The notes beneath the pieces were generated by a model that saw only the letters and a list, made by a program, of their open reading frames with translations, was not told the origin of the DNA and ran no database searches. Positions 25,138-34,651 of a stretch of DNA of 64,000 bases are shown in pieces. Position 1 is the stretch's first letter. Each line of letters starts with the position of its first letter. The position numbers and the translations under genes are program-made. This DNA is from Sulfurimonas paralvinellae (GTDB lineage Bacteria; Campylobacterota; Campylobacteria; Campylobacterales; Sulfurimonadaceae), in assembly GCF_014905135.1 (NCBI RefSeq), contig NZ_CP041406.1, forward strand, positions 1,798,001 to 1,862,000, given 5' to 3'.

Positions 25138-26295
25138 TTACTCACTAAGATATACACGATCCCTACCGGACATCTTCGCTCTATAGAGTGCTTCATCAGC
25201 TTTTTTCAACATTTCATCAAATGGTTTTTCATTACGTGCATATGGATTAACACCTATGGAAACTGTGATACGGCATTCAATATTTTTATAGTATATGGGC
25301 TCTTTTTTCACATGTTCACGCAGACGCTCTGCAAATGCTTTACTCTGCTGTGCATTCAGCTTCGTTGTATATATCACAAACTCTTCCCCACCATAACGAA
25401 TAATAGAATCTTCGTTGCGTGTTAAACTTTTCAGTCTCTTGGCGACCTCTTGCAGTATAACATCTCCTGCATCATGCCCATAGGTGTCATTGACTTTTTT
25501 AAAATGGTCAATATCAACCATAAAAAGCTGGTATCTGCGTGAGAGTTTTTTGATCAATATATCATAGAGGTATTTACGATTATACACATTGGTAAGAGGA
25601 TCCCTGTAACCTTCATAATATTTTTTCCTAAAATAGAGTGTCAAGATATAGTGTGCAACAAAAGTCAATAGACCTATAATAACCAACCATAGAAAAAATC
25701 TATTGAAGCTCTGCAGACGTGTCTGCATAATCAAGTCAAGATTATGTGAAATATCTGCACCTATTAATGCTACTGTTTGATTATTTTCAACAATTGGGTA
25801 TGCAATAGTAATCCAAAGATTCGTTCCTTGCTTATGATGAAAGACCTCCACCTTTTTTTGTTTATAGGCCTCATCCCAAAAATTCCCCAAAGGACTAAAA
25901 GGTTCAAAGATATTCGCCCGTGTTGTAAGATTATTATCACTGTCCAAAAGAAAATAATAATTACCATCTTCATCTTTTGTAATAACAAAAAGATTTTGAA
26001 TAGTGGAGATGCGAATAAGTCGAAGCATATCCTCAAAATTATGACGTAATTTAGCATTTGTTGTAACACTTTGTAGAAAATGACACTTGCTGTCCTTTTC
26101 ATATACATGTGAAAGTTTCGAAAAAGTCTCTGTATGAAGATGAATAATTTTTGTATTTAACTCATGAGTGGTTTTTTGAAGAGTCTTTGCATACTCTGTA
26201 TAGGCGAGAATAGAAATGAATGTAATAATAAGGAGTAAAACAGTAAACTGAATAATCGGTCTGCTAATTATATTCTTAGTTTCTTGTTGAGACAA
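25138..26295 (-). CDS. membrane diguanylate cyclase (periplasmic sensor + GGDEF)
   Basis: The 385-residue protein has membrane segments at about 13-30 and 196-216 bracketing a periplasmic Cache/PAS-like sensor (ATSCHFLQ-type region, GADISHNLD). The GGDEF domain follows (DPLTNVYNRKYLYD, FMVDIDHFKKVNDTYGHDAGD). The active site reads GGEEF. An RNED sequence five residues before it fits the RxxD product-inhibition site, so it is probably an active, feedback-controlled enzyme. It overlaps the YfiR-like periplasmic gene by 20 bases, downstream of a TonB-type receptor. The arrangement resembles YfiN in YfiBNR systems. Confidence 0.88.
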   Translation of the reverse strand: MSQQETKNIISRPIIQFTVLLLIITFISILAYTEYAKTLQKTTHELNTKIIHLHTETFSKLSHVYEKDSKCHFLQSVTTNAKLRHNFEDMLRLIRISTIQNLFVITKDEDGNYYFLLDSDNNLTTRANIFEPFSPLGNFWDEAYKQKKVEVFHHKQGTNLWITIAYPIVENNQTVALIGADISHNLDLIMQTRLQSFNRFFLWLVIIGLLTFVAHYILTLYFRKKYYEGYRDPLTNVYNRKYLYDILIKKLSRRYQLFMVDIDHFKKVNDTYGHDAGDVILQEVAKRLKSLTRNEDSIIRYGGEEFVIYTTKLNAQQSKAFAERLREHVKKEPIYYKNIECRITVSIGVNPYARNEKPFDEMLKKADEALYRAKMSGRDRVYLSE

Positions 26296-26695
26296 ATTTT
26301 AACAACTCCCCTTTTACTTGTAATCCAAACTGCTGTAGACGTTTGGATGAAAAACGAATTGTTGGACGTCCCTTTTGCCAGAAAAAGACACCAACTGCCT
26401 TTGGGTCTTTAAGATATTTTTCATAACTAAAAACAATAATTGGTTTCTTGCATGACTTTTGAATACCCTTATCAGAAAGCACAAAGTCTGCTTTTTCACA
26501 GTTCTTCACCACGAAGATTTTTTCTGAATCGGCAGCAATATGCTCTAAATGTGTATCATGAGAATAGACTCTGATTTCACTTTTTGTACTCATGCCCTCT
26601 AGCATTTTTTTGATAATGAGTGCCTCCCAATGGGAATCGGAAGCAGAGACATCAACAACCAAAAGCATAAGCAAAAAGAGAGTAAAAGTTTTCAA
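26276..26695 (-). CDS. periplasmic YfiR-like (DUF4154-type) protein
   Basis: The 139-residue protein has a signal peptide (MKTFTLFLLMLLVVDVSA). The C-terminal pattern IRFSSKRLQQFGLQVKGELL resembles the YfiR/DUF4154 ending, where a strand is followed by a helix containing G-L-x-x-x-x-x-LL. YfiR proteins sit in the periplasm and inhibit the YfiN cyclase. This one is shorter than YfiR of Pseudomonas (about 190). It overlaps both neighbours, the receptor upstream and the cyclase downstream. Two cysteines (NCEKAD, SCKKP) could form a redox-sensitive disulfide. The family call is tentative. Confidence 0.55.
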   Translation of the reverse strand: MKTFTLFLLMLLVVDVSASDSHWEALIIKKMLEGMSTKSEIRVYSHDTHLEHIAADSEKIFVVKNCEKADFVLSDKGIQKSCKKPIIVFSYEKYLKDPKAVGVFFWQKGRPTIRFSSKRLQQFGLQVKGELLKFVSTRN

Positions 26696-28575
26696 AAGCT
26701 ATACTCCATTCCGACTGTAAAAGTTTGGTCGATTGGAAAGATATAGAGTGATTTTTGTTCGGGAACAAAACCGTTCATTTTAATATAACTGTATCTGCTC
26801 TTGGCAGCACTGTTAAATATATTTGTCCCTTTTACAGAAAAGATGAGTGAAGCAGTAGGCTTATAACGAATACCAACATTATAATTAATGCCATTTATCG
26901 GTGTCTTTTTTACACGGTAATAATCAGCTTCATTATAGAAGTCAAATTTTCGCCATGTATTGAGAAAACGTACAAAAGCACCATTTACTCTCTTATCCTC
27001 AGTTGTTGCAGGATCATGATATCTATTGGCATAGAGCATTGATTTGAGATTGTTAAATGCATCAAACTTATAATCATACTTCACGCTGGCACTATAGTTA
27101 TTATAATATTTCGGTGCACCTTGTGAAATGGTTATTCGCGAATTTTCATTTTGAATATACTCTAAACATGCGCCTATTGTATGATTTGCAATATTTTTAT
27201 TATATTCAGCAGAAACATCTCGAATGCGAAGCACTTCTATTGCAGCGTTTGCTGCACTTGATAAAGCATACTGTTCCGTTGGTAGCTGCATCTGTGATGC
27301 AAAAGCTTTAAATGTACTCCCTTTCGAAGTAACAATATATCCAAGACGTGCCTGAAATGTATCAAAATTACGTTGTGTTGCATTTGATTTACTGTGATAA
27401 TAATTTTGTTTTATAGAGGCGGTCAGCATTTGACTTTCAGTGAGAATATAGTCATCTTGAATATACAATGAAAATATAGAATTGTCTACAAAAGTTGGAT
27501 TACTCTCTAAAATTCCATTATTGTATGCGACAGTATCATGAAGAGATTTTTTAATATATTCAGAACCTATAATAAAATTATTTGCTTTATAAGCAAACTT
27601 TTTATCAACTTTCACATTATAGACGTCATCAATACTATTAGAATGTAAACTATCTTGCGGCAACAAAAGCTTAGCAGGATTTGTAGTCCATCGCGTCCTA
27701 TCCATATTGAGGTTCAGGTATTCATTAATTCTGATAAATGAGAGGGAAAGTTTAAGCGAATCATCATTTAAAAAGGTGCTTGTTGCACTCACTCTTTTAA
27801 GTTTATAATCAATATCACCATTCTTAGGTGTTGCAAACATACTCAATGATAAAAATGGATCCATCTTATGGTCAATGTATTCAGCGCCTACTTTAACATT
27901 TTTATAATTCACTGTCATAAGTGCATGTTTGTTTTGATAATCACGGGAAAGATCATAGGTATCATGAGTATAATCTGTTCTCTCTACTTTACTATGGCTC
28001 GCATATGCATAATATTTCAGATCATCTGATGCTGCAGCATAGGATATATTTTCATGATGAGTACCCCTAGAACCTGCATATGCCTGAATGTTGGTTCCAA
28101 CTTCTCTCGCCGGATCTTTAGAGTATAATTTGATTGTAACTACAGAGGGTTCAGAGTTTACAGAACTTGATGTACTCCCTTCATATACCTCAACATGGTC
28201 AACAAACCCAAGATCAATGTTACCATATATAAAAAGGCCGCTTCCCGCAAAAGCAGATGTGATTTCATGATTGTTTATAAATATTTTAACAATATCACTT
28301 GCATACGTTGCAGGATCAGCATGCAAAACATCAGGCATGCCAAACAAATTTTCATCATAGCGAAAAGAGCGCAAAGAGTTAAGCAACTCACTTAAATTAT
28401 GTGCCTGCATTCTTTCAATATCATCCCGAGTATATACAGTTAGATGCCCGAGTGATTCATTTTTTGTTTTTTTGGAAAGGTCACTCTCTTTACGGTATAA
28501 ATCAAGAATCTGATCTATATTGTAAGCTTGCAACAGTGTAGAAAAAAGTATGACTAATAGAAAAAATAATTTCAT
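26692..28575 (-). CDS. TonB-dependent receptor-like outer-membrane protein
   Basis: The 627-residue protein has a signal peptide and a plug domain (YTRDDIERMQAHNLSELLNS, VEVYEGSTSS). A 22-strand-type barrel ends in VGMEYSF with the C-terminal Phe. No TonB box is obvious at the start of the mature protein. It is translationally coupled to a YfiR-like protein and a diguanylate cyclase, which suggests it senses or delivers a ligand for a cyclic-di-GMP switch. The plug tolerates no obvious metal-site prediction; the ligand is unknown. Confidence 0.82.
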   Translation of the reverse strand: MKLFFLLVILFSTLLQAYNIDQILDLYRKESDLSKKTKNESLGHLTVYTRDDIERMQAHNLSELLNSLRSFRYDENLFGMPDVLHADPATYASDIVKIFINNHEITSAFAGSGLFIYGNIDLGFVDHVEVYEGSTSSSVNSEPSVVTIKLYSKDPAREVGTNIQAYAGSRGTHHENISYAAASDDLKYYAYASHSKVERTDYTHDTYDLSRDYQNKHALMTVNYKNVKVGAEYIDHKMDPFLSLSMFATPKNGDIDYKLKRVSATSTFLNDDSLKLSLSFIRINEYLNLNMDRTRWTTNPAKLLLPQDSLHSNSIDDVYNVKVDKKFAYKANNFIIGSEYIKKSLHDTVAYNNGILESNPTFVDNSIFSLYIQDDYILTESQMLTASIKQNYYHSKSNATQRNFDTFQARLGYIVTSKGSTFKAFASQMQLPTEQYALSSAANAAIEVLRIRDVSAEYNKNIANHTIGACLEYIQNENSRITISQGAPKYYNNYSASVKYDYKFDAFNNLKSMLYANRYHDPATTEDKRVNGAFVRFLNTWRKFDFYNEADYYRVKKTPINGINYNVGIRYKPTASLIFSVKGTNIFNSAAKSRYSYIKMNGFVPEQKSLYIFPIDQTFTVGMEYSF

Positions 28576-28668
28576 TATTACTCTTATATTGTTTATTATT
28601 TATTGTATCAAAAATGTTGCTAGTAAGAACTTAAAGTGGAATTTTTATCAAGAGAAATAAAAGAAAAT

Positions 28669-28707
28669 ATCCAACAAAGGCTAGACTATAAGCCTGCCAT
28701 GTTGGAT
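28669..28707 (-). terminator. hairpin after the por operon
   Basis: ATCCAACA (28669-28676) pairs with TGTTGGAT (28700-28707), and AGGCT (28678-28682) with AGCCT (28691-28695). On the minus strand T-rich sequence follows the hairpin. It sits 37 bp after the porB stop and fits an intrinsic terminator. Confidence 0.65.
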
Positions 28708-28743
28708 TTTTATGCAATATGCGTGAAAGCTAGAAGTTCGCGA

Positions 28744-29700
28744 CTAAACTCTCGCTTCTTCGCGTCTGTTTAGATATTCCCAGTTTTTATCTACACGCTC
28801 CTGCCACTCTTTGATTAAGTATTTATACTCATCTTTGAAAAGGTGTCTAAAACGTCCTTGTGCTGCTAGATACTCTTCAACAGGAACAACATTTTTCGGT
28901 CTGTAAGTAATATTCAGTTCATGACCATCAATGATCTCATAAAGTGGGAAAACCAATGAATCTGTTGCAAGATCAGTTAAATGCATAGTGTCTTTAGGAT
29001 CAAATTTCCACTCAGTGGTACAAGGAGAAACTGCATTGATAAATACTGCACCTTCAGTGTTCATACCATGCTGAATTTTCTTAACCATATCTTTCCATTT
29101 ATTTGGAGCTACTTGTGCTGCATATGGAATATTATGAGCAGCCATAATGCCCATCATATCTTTTTTATTTCTTGTCTCACCATAAGAGATTTTACCTGCT
29201 GGCGTGGTTGTAGCACTTGCGCCTATTGGTGTAGAAGATGAACGCTGCCCACCTGTATTTGCATAGACTTCATTGTCAAGAACAACATACATCATGTCAT
29301 GATTTCTTTCCATACAACCGGAAATCCATTGGAAACCAATATCATAAGATGCACCGTCACCACCAAAAGCTATAAACTTAGGGTTACGGTCAGGCTGTTT
29401 CAAACGACCTTTTGTTTTGAGTGCTTTATACATTGCTTCAGCACCTGCAACAGCAGTAGAACCATTCTCAAATCCAATATGAATCCAAGAAGCATCCCAA
29501 GATGTATATGGGTATACAGCTGTACAAACTTCAAGACAACCGGTAGAAGCTGCTAGAACTAAATCATCATTTGTTGCATTTAAAACTTCACGAACGATGA
29601 TAGAGTGAGCACAACCAGGACAAAGAAGATTTGCACCTTCAAAACGGTCAGCTGATGTCGAAAACTCTTTTAAGTTTTTAATTTTTTTCATTTCACTCAT
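28744..29700 (-). CDS. porB: pyruvate:ferredoxin/flavodoxin oxidoreductase, beta subunit
   Basis: The 318-residue TPP-binding subunit has CPGCAHSIIVREV and CLEVC cysteines that may hold a 4Fe-4S cluster. The TPP-binding block FGGDGASYDIGFQWISG and NEVYANTGGQRSSSTP follow. Together with PorA, PorD and PorC it converts pyruvate and CoA to acetyl-CoA, CO2 and reduced ferredoxin/flavodoxin. It is the last gene of the four-gene operon, nine bases after porA. In autotrophic Campylobacterota using the reductive TCA cycle the reverse reaction fixes CO2. Confidence 0.93.
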   Translation of the reverse strand: MSEMKKIKNLKEFSTSADRFEGANLLCPGCAHSIIVREVLNATNDDLVLAASTGCLEVCTAVYPYTSWDASWIHIGFENGSTAVAGAEAMYKALKTKGRLKQPDRNPKFIAFGGDGASYDIGFQWISGCMERNHDMMYVVLDNEVYANTGGQRSSSTPIGASATTTPAGKISYGETRNKKDMMGIMAAHNIPYAAQVAPNKWKDMVKKIQHGMNTEGAVFINAVSPCTTEWKFDPKDTMHLTDLATDSLVFPLYEIIDGHELNITYRPKNVVPVEEYLAAQGRFRHLFKDEYKYLIKEWQERVDKNWEYLNRREEARV

Positions 29701-29709
29701 CTTATCTTC

Positions 29710-30933
29710 CTATAAAAAAGCTAGTTTCGGTCCACGAACACCGATAAACTGTTGTTGTTTAGTTAATAACTTACCTGCATCAGCATTTGCTTGAAGCTCA
29801 GTATATAGATCTACTAAATGTTTTTTTGTTAAATCACGACCACCAAGTCCATAGATGTAACCAGAAAGCAGCATTTTACTATCTGTGTTAAAAAGTGAAC
29901 CCGCAATTTCGTTAAATAACATACCCGCAGCACCACCTGGAGCTGAACGGTCAAGTGCAGCTACAGCTTTTACATCTTTTAATGTTTCAGCTATCTCCAT
30001 AAATGGGAATGGACGGACAACACGTAGACCGACTACACCTGCCTTAATGCCTTTTTCTCTCATTTCACCTGCAACTTCACGTGCAGTTTCAACTGATGTA
30101 CCCATACAGACAACAGCAACATCCGCATCATCCATATTATATTTTTCAACTTGATTATATTTACGACCTGTAAGTTTTTCAAATTCAGCAAATACTTCAT
30201 CAATTTTTCCAGGAACAATGTTCATCGTATCAGCATGTTGACGAGCTTTATGCTCAAAGTGCCAATCTTCTTCAGTCTGAACACCATGAGTAACAGGATG
30301 TTCAAAGTCAAGCATATCGTTCATTGGTTTATATTCACCAACAAAATTAAATGCTGCATCATCACTTAGTGTGTGTACACCTTGTGCTGTATGAGAAGTT
30401 AAAAAGCCATCTTGATTTACTATAGCCGGAAGTCTAACCTCATGATCTTCACTTACTCTAAAAGCAATAAGGTTTAAATCATACGCTTCTTGTGGAGAAA
30501 ATGCATCAAATTGAATCCAACCACTGTCACGGACCATATACATATCTGAATGGTCACAGTTAACATTAAGTGGAGCTGCTAATGCACGGTTTACGATATT
30601 TAAAACGATTGGCAAACGCATACCAGAAGCCTGATACAATGTCTCAGCCATAAGAGCAAGACCTTGAGAAGCTGTAGCAGTTGCAACACGACCACCTGCA
30701 GCAGCAGCACCAATACAACCACTCATTGCGGCATGTTCTGATTCAACCATTACAAATTCACCCTCAACAAGGTTATCTGACTTAAATTTTGCATATCCCT
30801 CAACAATAGCGGTTGATGGCGTAATTGGGTAAGCTGATACAACATCAACCTGAGCTTGTCTTAAAGCTTGTGCTGCTGCATAATTTCCATCCCATACTTC
30901 TATTTCATTTAATTCTAATTTATCAAATGCCAT
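29710..30933 (-). CDS. porA: pyruvate:ferredoxin/flavodoxin oxidoreductase, alpha subunit
   Basis: The 407-residue protein has the PorA N-terminal block (QAQVDVVSAYPITPSTAIVE), the substrate loop SEHAAMSGCIGAAAAGGR with TATASQGLALMAE, and a C-terminal transketolase-like domain (RPFPFMEIAE, LDRSAPGGAAG). It pairs with PorB to form the TPP active site. The stop of porD directly precedes its start region, so translation is probably coupled. Confidence 0.93.
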   Translation of the reverse strand: MAFDKLELNEIEVWDGNYAAAQALRQAQVDVVSAYPITPSTAIVEGYAKFKSDNLVEGEFVMVESEHAAMSGCIGAAAAGGRVATATASQGLALMAETLYQASGMRLPIVLNIVNRALAAPLNVNCDHSDMYMVRDSGWIQFDAFSPQEAYDLNLIAFRVSEDHEVRLPAIVNQDGFLTSHTAQGVHTLSDDAAFNFVGEYKPMNDMLDFEHPVTHGVQTEEDWHFEHKARQHADTMNIVPGKIDEVFAEFEKLTGRKYNQVEKYNMDDADVAVVCMGTSVETAREVAGEMREKGIKAGVVGLRVVRPFPFMEIAETLKDVKAVAALDRSAPGGAAGMLFNEIAGSLFNTDSKMLLSGYIYGLGGRDLTKKHLVDLYTELQANADAGKLLTKQQQFIGVRGPKLAFL

Positions 30934-31332
30934 CTATTTCTCCTTCTCTTCTTTACTAGGCCATCTAGCAATTTCTGTCTCTTCATCTGCCTGTTCTGGG
31001 AACATCAACAATGATTTTGGATTTGTAGGACAAACCTCAACACAGATACCACACCCTTTACAGTGATCCATATCAATACCTATCATTTTTTTATCTCTTG
31101 AAATAATCGAAATATCCGGACAATATACCCAGCAAAATTGGCAATCAATACAATAGTCTTTATTGAAAACCGGTTTAATAAGTCTCCAATCAGCTACACT
31201 AGCAGTAAAAGAACTGTTTTGTGTATAGTGTCGATCTTCCTGGAGTGTTCCTGCGATATCTCCAGCTTCACCTTCAAATGTACGAAGCATAGCTCCGATT
31301 TCAAATTCGTCCCAACCTGTGTTTGCCATCAT
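30934..31332 (-). CDS. porD: pyruvate:ferredoxin/flavodoxin oxidoreductase, delta (ferredoxin-like) subunit
   Basis: The 132-residue protein carries two 4Fe-4S motifs in its C-terminal half: CIDCQFCWVYCP and CKGCGICVEVCP. It passes electrons from the PorAB active site to the external carrier. The N-terminal 60 residues are the usual PorD extension. It lies between porC and porA, abutting porA. Confidence 0.92.
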   Translation of the reverse strand: MMANTGWDEFEIGAMLRTFEGEAGDIAGTLQEDRHYTQNSSFTASVADWRLIKPVFNKDYCIDCQFCWVYCPDISIISRDKKMIGIDMDHCKGCGICVEVCPTNPKSLLMFPEQADEETEIARWPSKEEKEK

Positions 31333-31339
31333 CAGCTCC

Positions 31340-31927
31340 TTATTTCACTTCATCATATGCACGCTGAATAGCAATCATATTCGCGTCAACAATTTTTTGA
31401 GGTAATTTTTTCAAAATTCTCTTCATGCTCTCTTTGAAAAATTCAATATCATACATACCGGAGACTTTCATAAATGCACCAAGCATCGGTGTATTTGGAA
31501 TAGGACGGCCAATAGTCTCATTTGCAATAGTAATACAATCGAGTGTATATACTTCTTTACCCTCAAGTTTTGGCTGTGATGCTATTAACTCATCTGTAGT
31601 CATGTGTGTTGTGATAATATATTTTGTATTTTCTTTTCCATTAACAGTTACATCTGTTGTGTAAACCAAAGCAGGATCAATTACAAAAACATAATCAGGC
31701 TCCATATATTTTTCATGATTCAAAATCACTTTATCATCAACACGATTATATGCAGTCATAGCAGCCCCGCGTTTAGCCGAACCGTAAAATGCAAATGCCT
31801 GCACTTCTTTTCCAGTTGTAGAAATAACGTCTGCTAAACCTTTAGCACCAGTTACAGCACCTTGACCAGCACGACTATGCCATCTAATTTCTAGCATAAA
31901 TTCTCCTTTTCTTTTCTCAAGAAACAT
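31340..31927 (-). CDS. porC: pyruvate:ferredoxin/flavodoxin oxidoreductase, gamma subunit
   Basis: The 195-residue protein has the gamma-subunit start EIRWHSRAGQGAVTGAKGLA and the AFYGSAKRGAAMTAYNR loop involved in CoA binding. First gene of porCDAB. The ATG 27 bases inside the frame (MLEIRWH, preceded by GGAG) is a better start than the upstream MFLEKR, so the protein is probably about 186 residues, starting at 31897. Confidence 0.92.
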   Translation of the reverse strand: MFLEKRKGEFMLEIRWHSRAGQGAVTGAKGLADVISTTGKEVQAFAFYGSAKRGAAMTAYNRVDDKVILNHEKYMEPDYVFVIDPALVYTTDVTVNGKENTKYIITTHMTTDELIASQPKLEGKEVYTLDCITIANETIGRPIPNTPMLGAFMKVSGMYDIEFFKESMKRILKKLPQKIVDANMIAIQRAYDEVK

Positions 31928-32007
31928 TTATTTTTTCTATTTATCTGTATTTTAGGTAAACGGCACTTAAATGTAGCTTGATGATATAATGTAGCTTATA
32001 ACATCAG

Positions 32008-32655
32008 TTACGTATGTGATATTTTTCTACGCTTTAACCACTTTACAGCTTCATAAGCATCATTAAAAACAACATCTGTAAATTTTTTCAGTGTATCACG
32101 TGAATCATATCCGCTTGTTACAGCTATGGCATTGACACCGGCTGCTTCTGCCGCAACCATATCCATCTGTGTATCACCTATCATCCATACATCTTTATCT
32201 TCAATATCAAAAGCTTCAAGTGCTTTTAAGATAGGCTCTGCGTGAGGCTTGGGATGTTCGACATGCTCGCGGCCGATAAGCACCTTGAACTTATTCATAA
32301 TGCCGAAATACTCCATTAATACCTTAGAGTACTTTCCGGTCTTTGTTGTCACAATACCAAGTTTTGCAAAAGTGGCAGCCAGTTCAACAGCTTCTCTTGC
32401 GTGAGGCAGCAGTACCGTCTTTTGCGTCGATATCTCTCTATAGTGTTCTTTATAAACAGCCACAAAATCCCAGACTTTTTCGTCCTCGACACCGAGTTTT
32501 GCAAACATATAGTCCAGTGGATGTCCTATCAGTGCTTTTATTGATTCATCATCAGGATGTCTATAACCGTAAAAATCAAAAGCATAATGAAAACTCTCCA
32601 AAATCGCTTCCGTTGAATCTATGAGTGTGCCATCCAAATCAAATAGTATTATCAT
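32008..32655 (-). CDS. HAD-family phosphatase, phosphoglycolate phosphatase-like
   Basis: A HAD hydrolase beginning MIILFDLDGTLIDST (nucleophile Asp in DLDGT). Thr/Lys motifs II-III follow (VTTKTG, EHPKPHAEPI), then motif IV VWMIGDTQMDMVAAE. A cap domain lies between residues about 15 and 80, as in Gph/PpaX proteins. I place the start at 32655, where TAATG couples it to the stop of the peptide-binding protein. The upstream ATG at 32670 lies inside that gene. The substrate is unproven; phosphoglycolate is plausible. Confidence 0.82.
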   Translation of the reverse strand: MIILFDLDGTLIDSTEAILESFHYAFDFYGYRHPDDESIKALIGHPLDYMFAKLGVEDEKVWDFVAVYKEHYREISTQKTVLLPHAREAVELAATFAKLGIVTTKTGKYSKVLMEYFGIMNKFKVLIGREHVEHPKPHAEPILKALEAFDIEDKDVWMIGDTQMDMVAAEAAGVNAIAVTSGYDSRDTLKKFTDVVFNDAYEAVKWLKRRKISHT

Positions 32656-34154
32656 TAATCTTTTTCCCATGAAATATAGTTGTGCCAGATACCGCCGAGT
32701 GCCGGTTCTATATGTTTTATCTTTTTATTGACCGCCGTAATGGAGTTTGGAATGTATAAAAAGAGGTAGGGATTATCATGCGTGATGATGGCAAACATTT
32801 TACGCCACATCGCCCCGAGTTTCTCTTTATCTATAACAGACTGTGATTTCTCTATAAGCATGTCTATTTTTTTATTATGATAGCCGACAAGATTGAATCC
32901 GCCCTTCTTATCACTCTCGCTATGCCAAAAAAGATACGGATCGGGTGTCGGAGAGAGTCCCCAACCAAGAAGAACTGCATCGAACTTATGCGGAAAGACG
33001 ACCATATTTAAAAAAGCCTGCCACTCCATCACACGCAGTTTGACGACAACCCCCGCTTTTTGCAGCTGATACTGCAGTATCTCTGCCGCATAAGGACGGA
33101 TGGAACTTGAGTTTGATGTTGCTATCTCAAAAGTAAAGGGGTGCTTTTCATTATAGCCTGCCTCACGCAGCAGCTCTTTAGCTCTCTTTATATTCTGTTT
33201 AGGGGTTTTTACCTCAGAATTGAAAGCTTTCGTTCCCGGTAGAAATGGTCCAGTGCAGACCTTCGCATGTTTAAAGAAAAGTATATCTACCAGCTCTTCT
33301 CTGTTGATGGCCAAAGAGAGTGCCTCACGCACACGCGGATCTTGAAACTTTTTCTCACGCAGGTTAAAACCAAGATAGGTATAAGAGAGCGAGATCTTCT
33401 CATAGATGTTAAAGTGTTTAAAAAAATCTTTTTTAAGCTGTCGCTCCATTACAAGCGGTTCAACAGTTCCAATGTCTAGTTCATGGTTTTTCAGCATCAA
33501 AAGGCGTGTCATCGGATCGGCTATGACATGAAAAGAGATCTTGTCAATCTTGGGACGCCCTTCAAAATAGTCATCAAAAGCCGAGAGCTCGATATTTTTA
33601 GAAAATTCCAGCTGCGTGAGCCTGTAGGGGCCCGTGCCTATTGGATGCGTATTAAAAGTCGAATTCATAAGATTTTTTTCATCTTTTAAGATATGCTCAG
33701 GAAGTATTCCCATCATCCAGGTCTCAAGTGCTTTAAAATAAGGCTTTTTATAATCAACTTCAACGGCATAATCATCTAAAGCTTTGACATCTTTTACAAA
33801 ACGAAAGCCAGTGCTGTAAGGGGAAGCTATCTTATCTGAAATGAGTGTCTTATAGGTAAAGAGGACATCTTTGGCAGAAAAATCTTTGCCATCATGCCAT
33901 TTTACATTATGGCGCAATTCGAAGATAAGCGTCGTATCATTTTTAAAATAAAACTTCTTCGCCAGATCACCGATGATCTCTTTAGAGTCTTTGTCATACT
34001 TTACAAGCCCGTTAAATAAAAATCCCGTTATCTCTGAAGATGATGAATCAGTTGCCAGTATAGGGTTTAAGCGTGAAGGATTTGCAGAGGTTGCCAGCTG
34101 CAGCGTTGAAGCAAAAAGCTCTGTAAAGAAAAGAAATACGAGTAATATTTTCAT
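32655..34154 (-). CDS. extracellular solute-binding protein, family 5 (peptide/nickel ABC type)
   Basis: The 499-residue protein has a signal peptide (MKILLVFLFFTELFAS) and the SBP_bac_5 fold. Marks are LATSANPSRLNPILATDSSS at the mature start, VKWHDGKDFSAKDVLFTY, PIGTGPYRL and REALSLAINREELV. No permease or ATPase gene adjoins it, only a HAD phosphatase coupled by TAATG. It therefore either shares a transporter encoded elsewhere or is an orphan. The ligand is probably a short peptide or a metal chelate. Confidence 0.85.
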   Translation of the reverse strand: MKILLVFLFFTELFASTLQLATSANPSRLNPILATDSSSSEITGFLFNGLVKYDKDSKEIIGDLAKKFYFKNDTTLIFELRHNVKWHDGKDFSAKDVLFTYKTLISDKIASPYSTGFRFVKDVKALDDYAVEVDYKKPYFKALETWMMGILPEHILKDEKNLMNSTFNTHPIGTGPYRLTQLEFSKNIELSAFDDYFEGRPKIDKISFHVIADPMTRLLMLKNHELDIGTVEPLVMERQLKKDFFKHFNIYEKISLSYTYLGFNLREKKFQDPRVREALSLAINREELVDILFFKHAKVCTGPFLPGTKAFNSEVKTPKQNIKRAKELLREAGYNEKHPFTFEIATSNSSSIRPYAAEILQYQLQKAGVVVKLRVMEWQAFLNMVVFPHKFDAVLLGWGLSPTPDPYLFWHSESDKKGGFNLVGYHNKKIDMLIEKSQSVIDKEKLGAMWRKMFAIITHDNPYLFLYIPNSITAVNKKIKHIEPALGGIWHNYISWEKD

Positions 34155-34199
34155 AGTGGTGAAATTATAGTATAAAAATGAAAAAAGTTTGGGAAGTTT

Positions 34200-34240
34200 A
34201 AAAAAAAGAGAGATTTTACCAAGAGAAAAAACTCTTGATA
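34200..34240 (-). terminator. intrinsic terminator of rplM-rpsI
   Basis: On the minus strand TCAAGAG and CTCTTGG form a hairpin (CAAGAG 34220-34225 with CTCTTG 34232-34237). A run of eight T residues (34200-34207) follows about 15 bases later. It lies 13 bases after the rpsI stop. Confidence 0.7.
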
Positions 34241-34250
34241 AAAAAGAATA

Positions 34251-34643
34251 TTAACGTTTTGAGAACTGGCGAGAACGACGTGCTTTACGTTTACCTGGTT
34301 TCTTACGCTCAACAACACGTGAATCACGAGTCATCATACCCTCTGGTTTGAGGATAGTTTTTAATTCAGGGTTGAACGCTACAAGCGCACGGCTGATACC
34401 GTGACGAAGTGCATCTGCCTGACCACCGAAACCACCACCTAAAGTAGTAGCAACGATATCTACGTTTTCATCTTGTTTTGTTAGTACAAGCGGTTGTTTT
34501 ACACGAAGTTTTTTCGCTTCAAGTCCACCTAACCATGCGTCTAATGAAAGACCATTGATAGTGATTTTACCACTTCCTGGAGTTAACCATACTTTTGCGA
34601 TAGACGCTTTACGACGACCTGTTGCATAAATTTTATTTGCCAT
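34251..34643 (-). CDS. rpsI: 30S ribosomal protein S9
   Basis: A full-length 130-residue S9: [20 protein letters not shown] start, [19 protein letters not shown] middle and the basic tail [12 protein letters not shown] that reaches the P-site tRNA. It follows rplM after eight bases, the standard bacterial order. Confidence 0.97.
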   Translation of the reverse strand: MANKIYATGRRKASIAKVWLTPGSGKITINGLSLDAWLGGLEAKKLRVKQPLVLTKQDENVDIVATTLGGGFGGQADALRHGISRALVAFNPELKTILKPEGMMTRDSRVVERKKPGKRKARRSRQFSKR

Positions 34644-34651
34644 GTTAATCC

